The notes under the pieces were generated by a model, which was not told the origin of the DNA, did not search any database, and saw only the letters and a program-made list of their open reading frames with translations. Source: Strigamia acuminata (Eukaryota > Arthropoda > Chilopoda > Geophilomorpha > Linotaeniidae). From it: DNA of 64,000 nucleotides. Of this stretch, positions 30,801 to 41,334 are shown in pieces. The position numbers were made by a program, and so were the translations under genes. Position 1 is the stretch's first letter. Each line of letters opens with the position of its first letter. The stretch covers positions 8,830,427 through 8,894,426 of the forward strand of contig OX442315.1 in NCBI GenBank assembly GCA_949358305.1, in the 5' to 3' direction.

Positions 30801-31072
30801 GCACTCGACCGTGTCAACAAAATGTGTTCACAGTTCAAAGTTTTGCACTCAATATTAGACCTAAAGTACCATTTGCTCTACTTTTTTTTATGCACAGCAA
30901 TGTTGTAGAAAATGTGATCGAAGTTCAAAATTACTCAATCGCTGCTCTTTTCTGCGATATTGGCAACAGTTTGTGTGTCACTGCTGGCATATCACTTATA
31001 ACCCTCTTGCATTATACTGTCAATTTTGTCAAAAAACACGTTCATTTTAATCAGTCAGGTTCAAAAACCTAA
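24837..31072 (+). CDS. Tandem DEG/ENaC channel: two subunits fused in one chain
   Basis: Eleven coding exons: 24837-25310, 25376-25436, 25504-25568, 25628-25714, 25766-25875, 28497-29334, 29754-29838, 30198-30298, 30350-30457, 30516-30622 and 30682-31072. All are GT-AG, frame is kept, and the product is 808 residues. Half 1: TM1 about 49-68, cysteine-rich ectodomain, TM2 about 364-389 with the G-L-S pore motif at 372-374. A basic linker of about 40 residues follows with no stop or methionine. Half 2: TM1 about 432-451, ectodomain, TM2 with G-I-S at 781-783. Exon 28497-29334 alone encodes TM2 of half 1, the linker and TM1 of half 2. Intron phases are the same in both halves (0,1,0,0,2). DEG/ENaC channels normally have two membrane segments per subunit and form cation-conducting trimers. 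ATG 24837 is the first in frame; an acceptor at 24815 allows an upstream untranslated exon. Confidence 0.85.
26246..27320 (-). mobile_element. Solo LTR of the gypsy family, in DEG/ENaC intron
   Basis: It matches the gypsy LTRs in reverse and runs from TGTGGTGACC (27320) to the end at 26246, 1075 bp. A perfect ACCC duplication flanks it (26242-26245 and 27321-27324). A GC-rich core of about 200 bp (27,000 region) differs from the full element at about one base. It lies in the 2.6-kb intron between 25875 and 28497 of the channel gene, on the opposite strand to that gene. Confidence 0.92.
26531..26742 (-). other. Five-hairpin version of the LTR array
   Basis: In the LTR sense (minus strand) hairpins 1, 4, 5, 6 and 7 of the full element are present and hairpins 2 and 3 are missing as a block of about 75 bp. 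Stem differences keep pairing: hairpin 1 has an A-U where the full copy has G-U, and hairpin 6 gains a G-U. Apex changes are C to T in the two-base bulge. Confidence 0.75.
27420..27966. repeat. Dispersed repeat R3, copy a
   Basis: It matches 31189-31707 over most of its length (GGTCTTACCC, CTGTTAGGCACGCTACAC, CAGCAGTTGTCTCTGCT, GGCGGTGTGTGGAGTGAC). Near the start a 12-bp perfect hairpin, CCCGCCGTGGTA (27429-27440) with TACCACGGCGGG (27449-27460), is present. In reverse it begins near TGTGACCG and ends near GGCA, so it might be an LTR, but no target duplication was found. It lies in the same DEG/ENaC intron as the solo LTR. Confidence 0.7.
28065..28140. repeat. Short dispersed repeat R4, copy a
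   Basis: AAATAGATCGACAACCATTT and ATGGGTAAT are shared in reverse orientation with the last about 75 bp of the window (63925-64000). The repeat continues outside the window there, so its full size is unknown. Confidence 0.7.
28200..28370. repeat. Imperfect tandem repeat, about 40-45 bp period
   Basis: The phrases TTTTACCGGA (and TTTTACTGGA) followed by AAGCTTTC and TCCAAATC return about four times. It is intronic within the DEG/ENaC gene. Confidence 0.5.
29399..29575. mobile_element. MITE family M2 copy in DEG/ENaC intron (partial)
   Basis: The left end is TA|CCGTCTTTGACCCG. The interior repeats the palindrome AACACCATGGTGTT and CGAATATAACACCA. It is related to the complete copy at 32151-32591. 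The right end is not clear. Confidence 0.65.
29909..30088 (-). repeat. Possible small LTR in DEG/ENaC intron
   Basis: Read in reverse it starts TGTGGAGTTTTCGGG, has a TATA-like ATATTTAAACC and an AATAAAGTCAC polyadenylation-like string, then GGCGGTGTGTGTGTCATG. This is the order of promoter and poly(A) signal in a short LTR. No convincing target duplication was found, so this stays tentative. Confidence 0.35.
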
Positions 31073-31118
31073 GAACATCGTGAGAGCAATTTTATAATTT
31101 TCTCCAGTTTGATCCTCA

Positions 31119-31178
31119 CTGCTGGCATATCTCTTATAACACTCTTGCATTATACTATCAATTTTGTCAAAGCACGTT
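31119..31178 (+). pseudogene. Duplicated scrap of the second TM2 segment
   Basis: CACTGCTGGCATATCTCTTA and the following 40 bases repeat, with a few changes, the coding sequence of TM2 in the last DEG/ENaC exon (about 30976-31037). It lies 45 bp after the stop codon. It lacks a frame of its own and looks like a local partial duplication or a remnant of a further domain copy. Confidence 0.75.
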
Positions 31179-31188
31179 GTGACTAGAT

Positions 31189-31707
31189 ATGGTCTTACCC
31201 ACACAGTGTGGGAATTTACTACACGTGAGGGACGCATACATCACGTAAAGACGAGACAGAGACTCCAGATAGTTGGGTTTTGGCCTTTAATCGTTGTCTA
31301 GGAGTTGGGGTTTCCCATCACACTGTGTGAAGTGCTGTTAGGCACGCTACACTGGCAACCGTCCCATCTCACACAGGACGTGAGTCCCATGGTCGGTTAC
31401 GTGGTCGGTTACGTCGGACGAACATTCTGCCGTACTTACCTCGTACAGCCCATGTGGCCACTCATGGAGGCTGCGGCAGGCATATCTTCCTGCCACTGAG
31501 CGTCACAATGGTGAATGGTGAGAGTGGAAGAGTCAGCAGTTGTCTCTGCTGTGGTTAGGACCGTGCCCTCACACTACACGTCCTCACTCTCTGCTCTCCC
31601 AACAAAGTCTACTTTCTCACCACACCACTCAGCTCTCTCCTCCCCTGCCAGGCCAGTTTACTCCGTGAGGGGACGGCTTGGAGCCACTAGGCGGTGTGTG
31701 GAGTGAC
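31189..31707. repeat. Dispersed repeat R3, copy b
   Basis: Same orientation as 27420-27966, diverged and slightly shorter. The start again forms a CCC...GGG hairpin, but with different stem bases (CCCACA / TGTGGG). Confidence 0.7.
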
Positions 31708-32150
31708 TTTTCACCTGGTGCCAATCACATTGCTTAAAATTTCATATTTACTTTACGAGAAAATCAAGTAATATAATGTAAAGATTGTATTTGTGCAAGA
31801 ACTAAATCTAAAAGGACCAAAGCAAAAGCGCTTTAGTGTTGTTTATTTTATGTGCGCGTTTCTGGCTTAGTGCACATCTTCTGCGATTTTATAATGAACG
31901 GTCCAGTTCTGTATTTCATCTGTTGGAAGTTTAATTAGTGCGTCAAATGCAGATGTGTACAGCATGTCGTTACATTGTTTACTATTGTATTATGTAATCA
32001 TTTTAGTTGACAAACTTAAGAAATAATAAAGTATTTGTTGTTTTAAAAAATGAAATCTTGTTTTTACCATTTCAAAAAAGGAACCATTTTGTGCAATGCA
32101 TTGTGGAATTTCTACGTCATCGACGACACAATTTGAAAACACTAACACTA

Positions 32151-32591
32151 CCGTCTTCCCCCGAATATAACACTATGATGTTTGTAAAAAAAAAAGAAAA
32201 TTGTTAATATATATTTATTACTGTGATTAAAAAAACAAATAATATCTTGTATGTTTTTATTTTTTGTGTTTTATTTAAAGTAACAAAAACAACAATAAAA
32301 ATAAACTCAATGAAAACGTACGTGTGCTGTTTCGGTAGCGTTTTGGAAGCGTACACTGTACGTCTTTCATAGTTATCTAAAAATTCGAATATAACACCAT
32401 GGGGGTGTATTCGAATATATCACCTTGGGGGTGTATTTGAATATAACACCATGGGGGTGTATTCGAATATAACCCCATGGTGTTATAGCCGAAGTGGTGT
32501 TATATTCGAATTTTTGCTCAATGTTTACAAACTTGCCATTTTGAGCAAAACTCGAATACAACACCATGGTGTTATATTCGAGGGAAGACAG
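32151..32591. mobile_element. TA-flanked MITE, family M2 (CCGTCTTCCC ends)
   Basis: 441 bp with ends CCGTCTTCCCCCGAATATAA and a matching inverted end (TTATATTCGAGGGAAGACAG). TA flanks it (32149-32150 and 32592-32593), and the empty site is preserved in copy 1 at about 17206. The interior is built from CGAATATAACACCATGG words in both orientations, forming several palindromes. Confidence 0.9.
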
Positions 32592-32618
32592 TAGCTAACG
32601 CGTACTTCAATCGGTATC

Positions 32619-32939
32619 ATGGTGTATTGTGCAGCTTGGGGATGTAAAAATGGTTCAACAAGTGGCAAAAGCTTTTTTAGGTTTCCAGGAAACTCAAAAA
32701 CCTTGGCATGTTGGCTAAAAAACCTTAGTAGAAAAGGTTTTAAGCCATCAAAACATTCTCGTCTGTGCAATGACTATTTTGAGAATGCATACTTTGAAAT
32801 AAATCCAACTGTACTAGAATCCTTACAGTTTAAAAAGGTTTTACGTTTGAATCCTGATGCTATTCCCACCAAATTTGCACACAAACCAAAGAAGCAACCA
32901 CGCAGCAGTTCAGCCATCAAAAAAAGGCAAAACTTGCAG
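32619..32939 (+). CDS. THAP zinc-finger exon (5' coding exon)
   Basis: The ATG at 32619 opens about 107 codons. Residues 1-80 form a C2CH THAP domain (CAAWGC, then W and P at the usual spacing, and CNDYF). In the last motif the expected zinc-binding histidine is tyrosine (TAT); the first copy has CAT there (CNDHF), so this domain may not hold zinc. A basic stretch (KPKKQPRSSSAIKKRQ) follows. A donor CAG|GTATGT lies at 32940. No downstream exon, such as a transposase catalytic domain, was recognised. It is probably derived from a P-type or similar transposon. Confidence 0.55.
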
Positions 32940-33238
32940 GTATGTTGAAATTTAATTAAACTAGTAAATTAAATGGTGTCTTTTTTGGCGAATTCGTCAA
33001 TTTGCCAAATGCAAATCATACATACAGAAAACTTACACGATAGATACATTTCTTTAAAAAAAAAGCAGAAATAGAGACGCACACGTTACGTATCGTAAAA
33101 AAAAATGCACAAATCACTATTTTTTCGGAAAAAAGCGATTTATGCATTTATAGCCAATTTAGGCTTTTTATGGAATAAAACTATTTCTTATGCATTTATG
33201 AATTTATACGGGCCCTAACAATTATATACAGTCGAAAA

Positions 33239-33424
33239 TCTTTATAAGAGTACCAGTCCGAATCGTGATATAACGAATTATTGATATAACGAATACCTAA
33301 AAATGGCCAGTTTGGTTGGCTGGCCATAGAACACCATGTTAAAAAATTTCGATATACAGAATTCTCGCTATAATGAATAGATTTTTCGGGTCCCTTGCGA
33401 TTCGTTATAAAGAGTTTCGACTCT
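33239..33424. mobile_element. pogo-like MITE
   Basis: The left end TA|CAGTCGAAAATCTTTATAA and the inverted right end TTATAAAGAGTTTCGACTCT enclose GATATAACGAAT and GATTCGTTATAA motifs typical of pogo-related short elements. A scrap of the same kind is near 47830-47865. Confidence 0.65.
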
Positions 33425-33584
33425 ATGTTAAAAATATGAATTTATCGGGGTTAGACCATCTGAGCACATTGCAAGTGAGCACCCTATTTAAATTGGTTGC
33501 AGGGGAGCACGGGTTTATTTGTGCACCCAATTAAAAAATTTAAATATTAATATTAAATAATTAATTAAGTAATAATTAAATTAA

Positions 33585-33730
33585 TTGAGCACGTTTTAAT
33601 TGAGCACGTTTTAAATGAGCACGTTTTAAATGAGCACGTTTTAAATGAGTACGTTTTAAATGAGCACGATTGGTGCAAATGAGCACCTTTTAAATGCACA
33701 CGATTGGTGCATATGAGGACCTTTTAATTC
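33585..33730. repeat. 15-bp subterminal tandem array of element A
   Basis: TGAGCACGTTTTAAA repeats about five times, then the spacing becomes irregular (GAGCACGATTGGTGCAAAT). It lies between the inverted end and the start of the AT-hook ORF, where a transposase or the element's own AT-hook protein could bind. That role is inference. Confidence 0.85.
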
Positions 33731-33985
33731 AATTCGGACGTGTTGCAGAACTGATGACAGACTTCTTTAGTTACTTCCGTGATCAGTGGCTGCTGGAGGT
33801 GACTCAACCTACTGCAGCACCAGCGCCAAGAAGAGCGCCCGCTACACGCGGTGCCCCTTGTGATCCAGATGCTCCTAGGCGTCGTCGAGGCCGCCCCCGT
33901 ATACACCCACTGCCTGACCCTGCAGCGGCACCTACACGTGGTATTCGTCGACGTCGATCACCAAGCCCGGCTGGGGAGGAAACAC
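33694..33985 (+). pseudogene. 5' part of element A gene: AT-hook region
   Basis: An open frame from ATG 33694 runs into the copia insertion. It contains an AT-hook (RRRGRPRIH, about 33874-33900), a motif that binds the minor groove of AT-rich DNA, inside an arginine/proline-rich tract. In the empty element this frame continues directly into the RING part at 41335. It is broken by the copia insertion after GEET. Confidence 0.75.
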
Positions 33986-34857
33986 TGTTACATCATATGT
34001 CAATAGCCCACATCAATTGAGTTGTTTTGGTTTATTACAACAGTGAAAATAATTGTTTATGTGATTAAATCTTTTTCAGATTACAAGTGTAATGTATATA
34101 TATCGGAATGTTTAATATATTTCGTTGTTACAATTAATGTTGGACATAATGTATATTACAAAAGTCGAAATGTCATTAATAATATTTATTTTCGATATAT
34201 ATGAAGTTTTATACGATTTGTTTAACTTCTGACACCTGTGGGCGCAACGTGCTGTGAAATGTCGCCCTCATGTTGTTATATTTAGTTGATTGATGTCATG
34301 CAATCCATGACATCACATTTTGTAATGATTTATCCTATACGAATCAGATCACATGTAAAAGTGGTGATTTGAACTGTTTTTAATCCGTGAATAAAAACTT
34401 CACATGTTTTATGTTTTTCAAACCTACATGACGTCCGTTTATTTTGCTCGAATTACACCTAATTACATATGCACAGGATTAGGGTTAACTTTTATCAACT
34501 TCATGTGTTTTTCTCCACTGGAACATGAAGTGATTTAATGCAACAAGTTGATAAACACAACGCGCATCTGACATTCGCATGTTCGGAACGATACGCACTA
34601 TTATGGACAATAATGACTGTGTGATATATTCACACGTGAGTACCAATATTTATTACACACATTTATTAATATTGTATTTATTTGTCGGTACGGACGTCGT
34701 ATCGAGCGGCGGCCATTCACGTTTCATACACGTGCGCCCAGTATTGCCGTGCAGCCAACAACACTGACGCGTGTTCGAGAATTGGATAGGACTTCCATTC
34801 GACGTTTGTTTTATGGCACTTCCACTGCGATATAGTCTGCTTTATGGTTGTCCTACA
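33986..34857 (+). repeat. 5' LTR of copia element
   Basis: 872 bp, TG...CA. It ends directly at the primer site. The same sequence, apart from small changes and an insertion, forms the 3' LTR. Confidence 0.9.
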
Positions 34858-34877
34858 TGGTAGCAGAGGGTGGTTTT
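34858..34877 (+). other. Primer binding site, initiator tRNA-Met
   Basis: TGGTAGCAGAGGGTGGTTTT is complementary, apart from one base, to the 3' end of eukaryotic initiator tRNA-Met (TGGTAGCAGAGG). It starts at the first base after the LTR. Confidence 0.8.
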
Positions 34878-34923
34878 GCTAAAACCCGATATCGACGGCA
34901 AATAGCGACGATACGACGGGAAA

Positions 34924-37900
34924 ATGGCGACCAAAGTGAATACGGCGTCAGCGGCTGCAGGAATAGCGCCGCTTGATAAGAACAATTACAAGACTTGGAA
35001 AGTGGACATTCAGCTGTTACTGCAGGAACTGAATTTGTGGGGTTTCCACGACGGAACGATAAAGGACCCGGACAAGGGGACGGCTGCAACGGAATTAGCA
35101 AAATTCGAGAAACGCAAAGCCCGCGCGCGTGAAATTTTATGCAACAGTGTTGCAACGCGTCTGAAACCGTCGTTACTGAAACTTGACACGTCTAAAGAGG
35201 TGTGGGACTATCTAAAGAAGCTCCACGAGCCCACGTCTGTGGCGAGGAACGCCAAAATCCTAGAAGATTTCTAAACAATACGTTGTGGAGAAACAGAAAA
35301 AGTCGACACGTTCATAACGCGTGTAGAATTGGCGGCGGACGAATTAAAATCAATAAAGCAGGAACCAAATGATAAAGTTAAAGCATATACATTAATAAAT
35401 CGAATCCGCAAAGATTTTGAACATCAAGTGCAAGCCATATACCAGTGGAGCGATGGCGACTTTACATTTGACAAGGTTTCTGCTGCCCTGCTAGCCGAGA
35501 GTGCCCGACGTCGGTATACGACGGGAATTAACGCACCACCGACGAAATCGAGTGCGCTCAGCGCCAGTGCTTCTAATGTTAAACAGGGGACAAAGAAACA
35601 AGACACCAAGTCAGGTAAAAACAATTTTTCAAATATCTTATGTTACAATTGTCATGAGAAAGGACACATTGCCCGAAATTGCACGAGTCCAAATACAAAG
35701 CAACAGGACAGCACACGCGGACGTGGCAGAGGACGCGGTCAGACCCAACGGGGCAGAGGTCTGCATGGAGCTTTCTACGCATCATTTTTGGGGGAATGTG
35801 TGTCAAATTCAAATGAAAATACCTGTGATGAGGACGCATGGTTTGTGGATTCCGGAGCATCGGACCACGTGTGTGGAAAAATGGAATATTTCCAGAGCTT
35901 TAAACAATTGGTTCCAACTAAATTACAATTGGGTCAGGGCACAGCTAGTATAACTGGCTGTGGTGCCGTATGCATCAGCACAATTGCTAATGGGACCACC
36001 AACCATGTGGACTTAATAAATGTTTATTATGTTCAGGGGTTTAAACGAAATTTGATTTCAAGTGGGAAAATTGACGAGGCCGGTTTTAACCAGCATATTT
36101 ACAATGGTGTGCTGAAAGTCTATTATAAGAATTACAAAGAGTGTTTATTGTTGGCAGATAGACAACCAGATGGCCTGTATCGTGTCAGAGGCACGATTAT
36201 TAAGAATGACGATATTTCAAATGTTGTTACAATGAATGTAAAAAATTCTATTGCGATTTTGGAAGGGGAAAAACCTGTGAAACGTATTGAGCAATTACAG
36301 AATAAGGGCACTATTAATGTTGATATGTTAAATCAATCCCCGACGTCGCAAAATTTTGCTGTTTCAATAGACACGTGGCACAAACGTTTTGCCCACATGC
36401 ACGTGCAGGGGTTGGCCGCGTTATTAAAAAGCGAAGAGACAACGGAATTAGATTTTACCGGGAGTTTGAATAACTTTGCATGTGATTCATGCAGGATAGC
36501 AAAATCGACACGAGCAAATTACAAAGTAAGAGATGATCGTGAACGAGGGGAACCGCTCAAATTACTACATTTAGACGTGTGGGGACCTAATCCCACAACG
36601 TCATTGGGCGGTGCATGTTATTTATTGTGCATAGTTGATGATGCTACACGATTTTCTTGGGTGTTTCCATTAAAAACAAAAGATGAGGTTTTCCCAGTGT
36701 TTAAAACATTTTTAGCACGAATTGAGCGACGTTCAAATAGGAAAGTCCACGAAATAAGAACAGATAGGGGTGGAGAATTTTGTGGAAATGCATTTAATGA
36801 TTTTCTGCAACAAAATGGAATTGGTGCACAGAGAACAAATCCATATTCAGCCCAAATGAACGGCGTAGCAGAAAGACTAAACCGTTCAATTTTGAACAAT
36901 GTGCATGCCATTATTGAGGATACAAATTTGCCGTGGATTTTGTGGGCAGAATTGGCTGTCAGTTACATCTATCTAAAGAATAGATATCCACATTTGTTTG
37001 CGAAAGGGCAAATTCCTTATATTAATTTTAGACAAAGAGGTATGGCAGTGAAGCATTTACGTGCCATTGGTTCATTGTGTTTCGTACATATTCCTAAACC
37101 CAAAAGGGATAGCAAACTTGATTCAAGAGCGTGGAAAGGCATACTTGTTGGATATGCATTTACAACAAGGGGCTACAGAGTTTGGAATCCAGTCACGAAC
37201 GAGGTTGTTGAAACAAAGCACTTGGTGATTGATGAGTCCAGGGACTGGAACTCCTTTAATACAATGGACCCAGATGTTCAACAACCGAATCTAGATGCAA
37301 ATGACTATGACTCAGATGAAAGTGGGATATTCCAACAGGAATTTCAAAACAAAACTCCAAATACAACACCTCCGGGTTCACCACCCGTGACACGTAAAAT
37401 TCCAATACCCCTTGGGCAGGTTCCACCACAGATACAACCTGTAGCACAAGCTCCCATTCCCACACAACCTGTGGCGCAGACCCCTATCTCTACACAATCA
37501 ATTCAGGGTGGGGCAAAAGCGAAAAAGCCACGGATTGCCACGCGAACAAGTGATGCTGATGGGTGGGAAAGAGAACAGGTAACCAGGCAAGGGGGTGTGA
37601 CGGCAGGGAGGATAGATGTGTTGTACTACGCACCAGATGGGACGGGGCCTTTAAAAACGAAAAAGGACATTGAAGCATTCTGCAGGGGAAACAGGATTTT
37701 CTTTAATCCTACGAAATTTGATTTCACTCCAATCAAAGAGCCCATCAATACAATAGTACAATCTTCTGACGAGGAACCGATAGAAACAATCCTCTTAGCG
37801 ACAACGCCTCCAATTAGTGTTTATTGCGCTATTACACAGCCAAAAACCTACGAAGAAGCGACATCCTCGCCTCAATCAAAAGAATGGACTGAGGCGATGG

Positions 37901-39376
37901 AGGAGGAGATCGAAACTTTACAAGAGAGAGGTGTATGAGGAAGTGCCACGACAAAAGGCCAAGGTCTTAGGTCACAAGTGGGTCTACAAATTGAAGCCGG
38001 ATGAACACGGAAACATTGTGAGATACCGCGCGAGGATAGTGGCACAGGGGTTCAGACAAACACAAGGCGTCGACTACACGAAAGTATTCTCGCCAGTCGT
38101 GAACTTCACACTAATACGACTATTTTTCTGTTTGCTGGTAATTTTGCGTGGTTGGGTCGATGTCCATTTGGATGTCAAATGCGCGTATCTCTACGGCAAA
38201 TTGAATTGTCCAATCCATATGGAGATCCCGCAAGGATTTAATACGCCAGGAACAGACAATGTCTGGCTTCTGTACAAAGCCCTATACGGATTGCACCAGT
38301 CCGGTAGGATGTGGTATGAAGAGTTAAATACCAGCCTACTGGATTTGGGCTTTACCAAGGTGATTGGATGTAATTGCGTATACACATTCAATCACAGTGC
38401 AGTTCTCCTCATTTACGTTGACGACATGGTTTTATTTGCGGAAGACGTTGAGATGCAGCGCATGTTGATAGACCTGATAAAACAAAAGTTCAACATAGTG
38501 GATTTGGGAAGAATTACAAAATTACTCGGGGTACAGTTTAGTCGTGACAATGGCAAGATTTGCCTACATCAAAAACATTTTATAGACAAAATGGCGGTAA
38601 AATATAACATTGAACAAAATACAAGAGTTAAAGTTCCCATTGCAGCGGGGTCGACGTTCAATCGAAACACTAATGAGGCGAGTGAAAATTTGGATTTCCC
38701 ATATCGCTCGTTGGTGGGGACTTTAATGTTCCTGGCATCCAGAACGAGACCGGATATATTATATTCCGTCATTTATATGTCCCAATTTAATACTAATTTT
38801 GCACAGAAACACGTTAAAGCGCTGTTACAGATTGCTCAATACGTCGTAAACACGAAAAGTTACTGTGTAAATTTGTCCAAGTGTGTAAATACAGATTTGA
38901 GATTTTTTACCGATGCTTCTTGGGCGACGGACCTCAACCATTGCAAAAGTTTTGGGGGATTTGCATTATTTATGGGAGATGCGCTAATCAGTTGGGGTTG
39001 CCGTAAACAGAGTTCGATGGCTTGCAGTACAATGGAAGCGGAGTACTTGGCTTTAGTTCACGCCGTCCAAGAAGGCTATTGGTTGTCGAGCATATTTGAG
39101 AGTTGTGTTTTATTTAATTACATTAATATGCCTATAGTGTATTCGGATTCGTTGTCATCCATCCAATTTGTGGAGAATGACATAGAAAACTCAAAGACGA
39201 AGCACATCCGAATCCGTTATTATTTCTTAAGAGATTGGTACGAAAAGGAGTACTTTTCAATCGAGAAAATTCCGAGTAAGTGGAATTTGGCTGATTTATT
39301 TACAAAATGGCTTCCACGAGATCAATTGAAGATCTTGTGTTCAAATATGCTTGATGGAACAACTGAAGAAGCTTAA
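34924..39376 (+). pseudogene. Copia gag-pol with one stop and one frameshift
   Basis: The Gag ATG is at 34924. An in-frame TAA at 35272-35274 interrupts Gag. The same frame then gives the zinc knuckle CYNCHEKGHIARNC (about 35641), protease WFVDSGASDH (about 35840), integrase HHCC and core (LHLDVWGP, RTDRGGEF, NGVAERLNR) and the start of reverse transcriptase. Near 37930 a one-base loss shifts the frame, with the old frame ending at 37938. The next frame carries HKWVYKLK, YVDDM (about 38415) and RNase H (FFTDASWAT, STMEAEY), ending at TAA 39374-39376. Integrase before reverse transcriptase identifies copia (Ty1 type). Confidence 0.92.
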
Positions 39377-39413
39377 GTGTATTACTCAATTTAATGCGTG
39401 ATATTGAAGGGGG

Positions 39414-41334
39414 TGATTATTACATCATATGTCAATATCCCACATCGATTGAGTTGTTTTGGTTTATTACAACAGTGAAAATAATTGTTTATGTGATTAA
39501 ATCTTTTTCAGATTACAAGTGTAATGTATATATATCGGAATGTTTAATATATTTCGTTGTTACAATTAATGTTGGACATAATGTATATTACAAAAGTCGA
39601 AATGTCATTAATAATATTTATTTTCGATATATATGAAGTGTTATACGATTTGTTTAACTTCTGACACCTGTGGGCGCAACGTGCTGTGAAATGTCGCCCT
39701 CATGTTGTTATATTTAGTTGATTAATGTCATGCAATCCATGACATCACATTTTGTAATGATTTATCCTATACGAATCAGATCACATGTAAAAGTGGTGAT
39801 TTGAACTGTTTTTAATCCGTGAATAAAAACTTCACATGTTTTATGTTTTTCAAACCTACATGACGTCCGTTTATTTTGCTCGAATTACACCTAATTACAT
39901 ATGCACAGGATTAGGGTTAACTTTTATCAACTTGTCACGGTCCTGACTTTAGACAGTAATAATTTTCAAAATTTTAAGCGCATTTTGCGCCTTTCCTTTA
40001 AATTTTCCCAATTTTATTGAAAAATTGCTCTAGTTTCTTTAAATTATTTTATTTTTCCCAAATCTAAATTTATTATTTTGTTTTATATTATTTTCCTTAT
40101 TTTTGATATTTATCTTTAATTTGGCCTGGTTTTAGTCACCCCATCCAGACAATTCATGAGAATTCTGCAATAAGTTGATATAATCGCGCTCTAAATTTGC
40201 ATATTTCACCCCTGATCGCCTGTTTTCTGCCCAGTCCCCATTGGGAATTGACTTGGCCTTTGACATGTGATCAGAGGTGACTTGTTCTGTCAAGACATTT
40301 TTGACAGGGAGAATAATTTTCGCCTTCGACTAGTCAACATCTTCTGTCTCAACTAGAAGATTTCCAAGTGCGATTTATGTTGCGTCTCAACGCATACGGT
40401 CACATTGCAGCCCGAATTCTCATGGTTGGCTATCTAACCACAACCTTTATTATTTGCCCATTATTTGCGTACAAATTACTGGAAAAACGGCGTATTCGAC
40501 GGTCTTAATTCGTCAATACATTTTATGCCACGACTGTGACTTCCTCCTCAGCCTAGACATTTTGAACTTATACTCGTCTCAATTGCGTATTCATTTCATT
40601 ATCGACGGCCCGACGACGTTGTCTACGGTTTGGTACCTGTTTGCGCGTTCACCCAACGTTTGCGCGTGTTCAGGAGAAGAAACATACTCTTCGTAAGTAC
40701 GCCTAGCATATGACGACATTTTCCCTAGTGAAGAGCGATATTTTGGTCTTAAATTCGAAGTATCAACGTTCGCCATTTTGTACGGCGCCCGAATTGAATC
40801 CTGCACCCATAAAATACAGATTTCACGAATAGACGCTGTCTTAACCTAGCTACCACCCCCGGCAAAGTTTTAAGAGTTGCAGCGCCTGCGAACCTAAATT
40901 TTCTGGTTATTACAATCCCTGGAAATTCTTAAATTTCCGAAACCATTGTTAAAAAGTCGACTACGACGTGACAAACTTCATGTGTTTTTCTCCACTGGAA
41001 CATGAAGTGATTTAATGCAACAAGTTGATAAACACAACGCGCATCTGACATTCGCATGTTCGGAACGATACGCACTATTATGGACAATAATGACTGTGTG
41101 ATATATTCACACGTGAGTACCAATATTTATTACACACATTTATTAATATTGTATTTATTTGTCAGTACGGACGTCGTATCGAGCGGCGACCATTTACGTT
41201 TCATACACGTGCGCCCAGTATTGCCGTGCAGCCAACAACACTGACGCGTGTTCGAGAATTGGATAGGACTTCCATTCGACGTTTGTTTTATGGCACTTCC
41301 ACTGCGATATAGTCTGCTTTATGGTTGTCCTACA
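39414..41334 (+). repeat. 3' LTR of copia element, interrupted
   Basis: It starts TGATTATTACATC where the 5' LTR has TGTTACATC, and ends TCCTACA. Without the solo LTR at 39933-40973 and its AACT duplication it is about 876 bp. Confidence 0.88.
39933..40973. mobile_element. Solo LTR inserted in the copia 3' LTR
   Basis: 1041 bp with ends TGTCACGGTCC and ACGTGACA, perfect 4-bp duplication AACT (39929-39932 and 40974-40977). The uninterrupted site is present in the 5' LTR (CTTTTATCAACTTCATGTG, about 34490). A 4-bp duplication fits a gypsy-type element. No internal coding sequence remains, and its family is not otherwise seen in the window. Confidence 0.9.

Larger units (their letters stand above)
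31993..32945 (+). repeat. THAP-exon repeat, copy 2, with MITE inside
   Basis: It matches 17050-17512 but is interrupted at 32151-32591 by a MITE. It carries the intact version of the THAP exon and runs a little further, to a splice donor. Confidence 0.75.
33986..41334 (+). mobile_element. Copia-type LTR retrotransposon in element A
   Basis: 5' LTR 33986-34857 (TGTTACATC...TCCTACA) and 3' LTR 39414-41334, with perfect 5-bp target duplication AACAC (33981-33985 and 41335-41339). An initiator-tRNA primer site, a single gag-pol frame in the copia order (PR-IN-RT-RNaseH) and a GAAGGGGG purine tract are present. The LTRs differ by a few bases, plus a 1041-bp solo LTR inserted in the 3' LTR. It has one stop and one frameshift, so this copy is inactive but fairly young. 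Confidence 0.93.
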
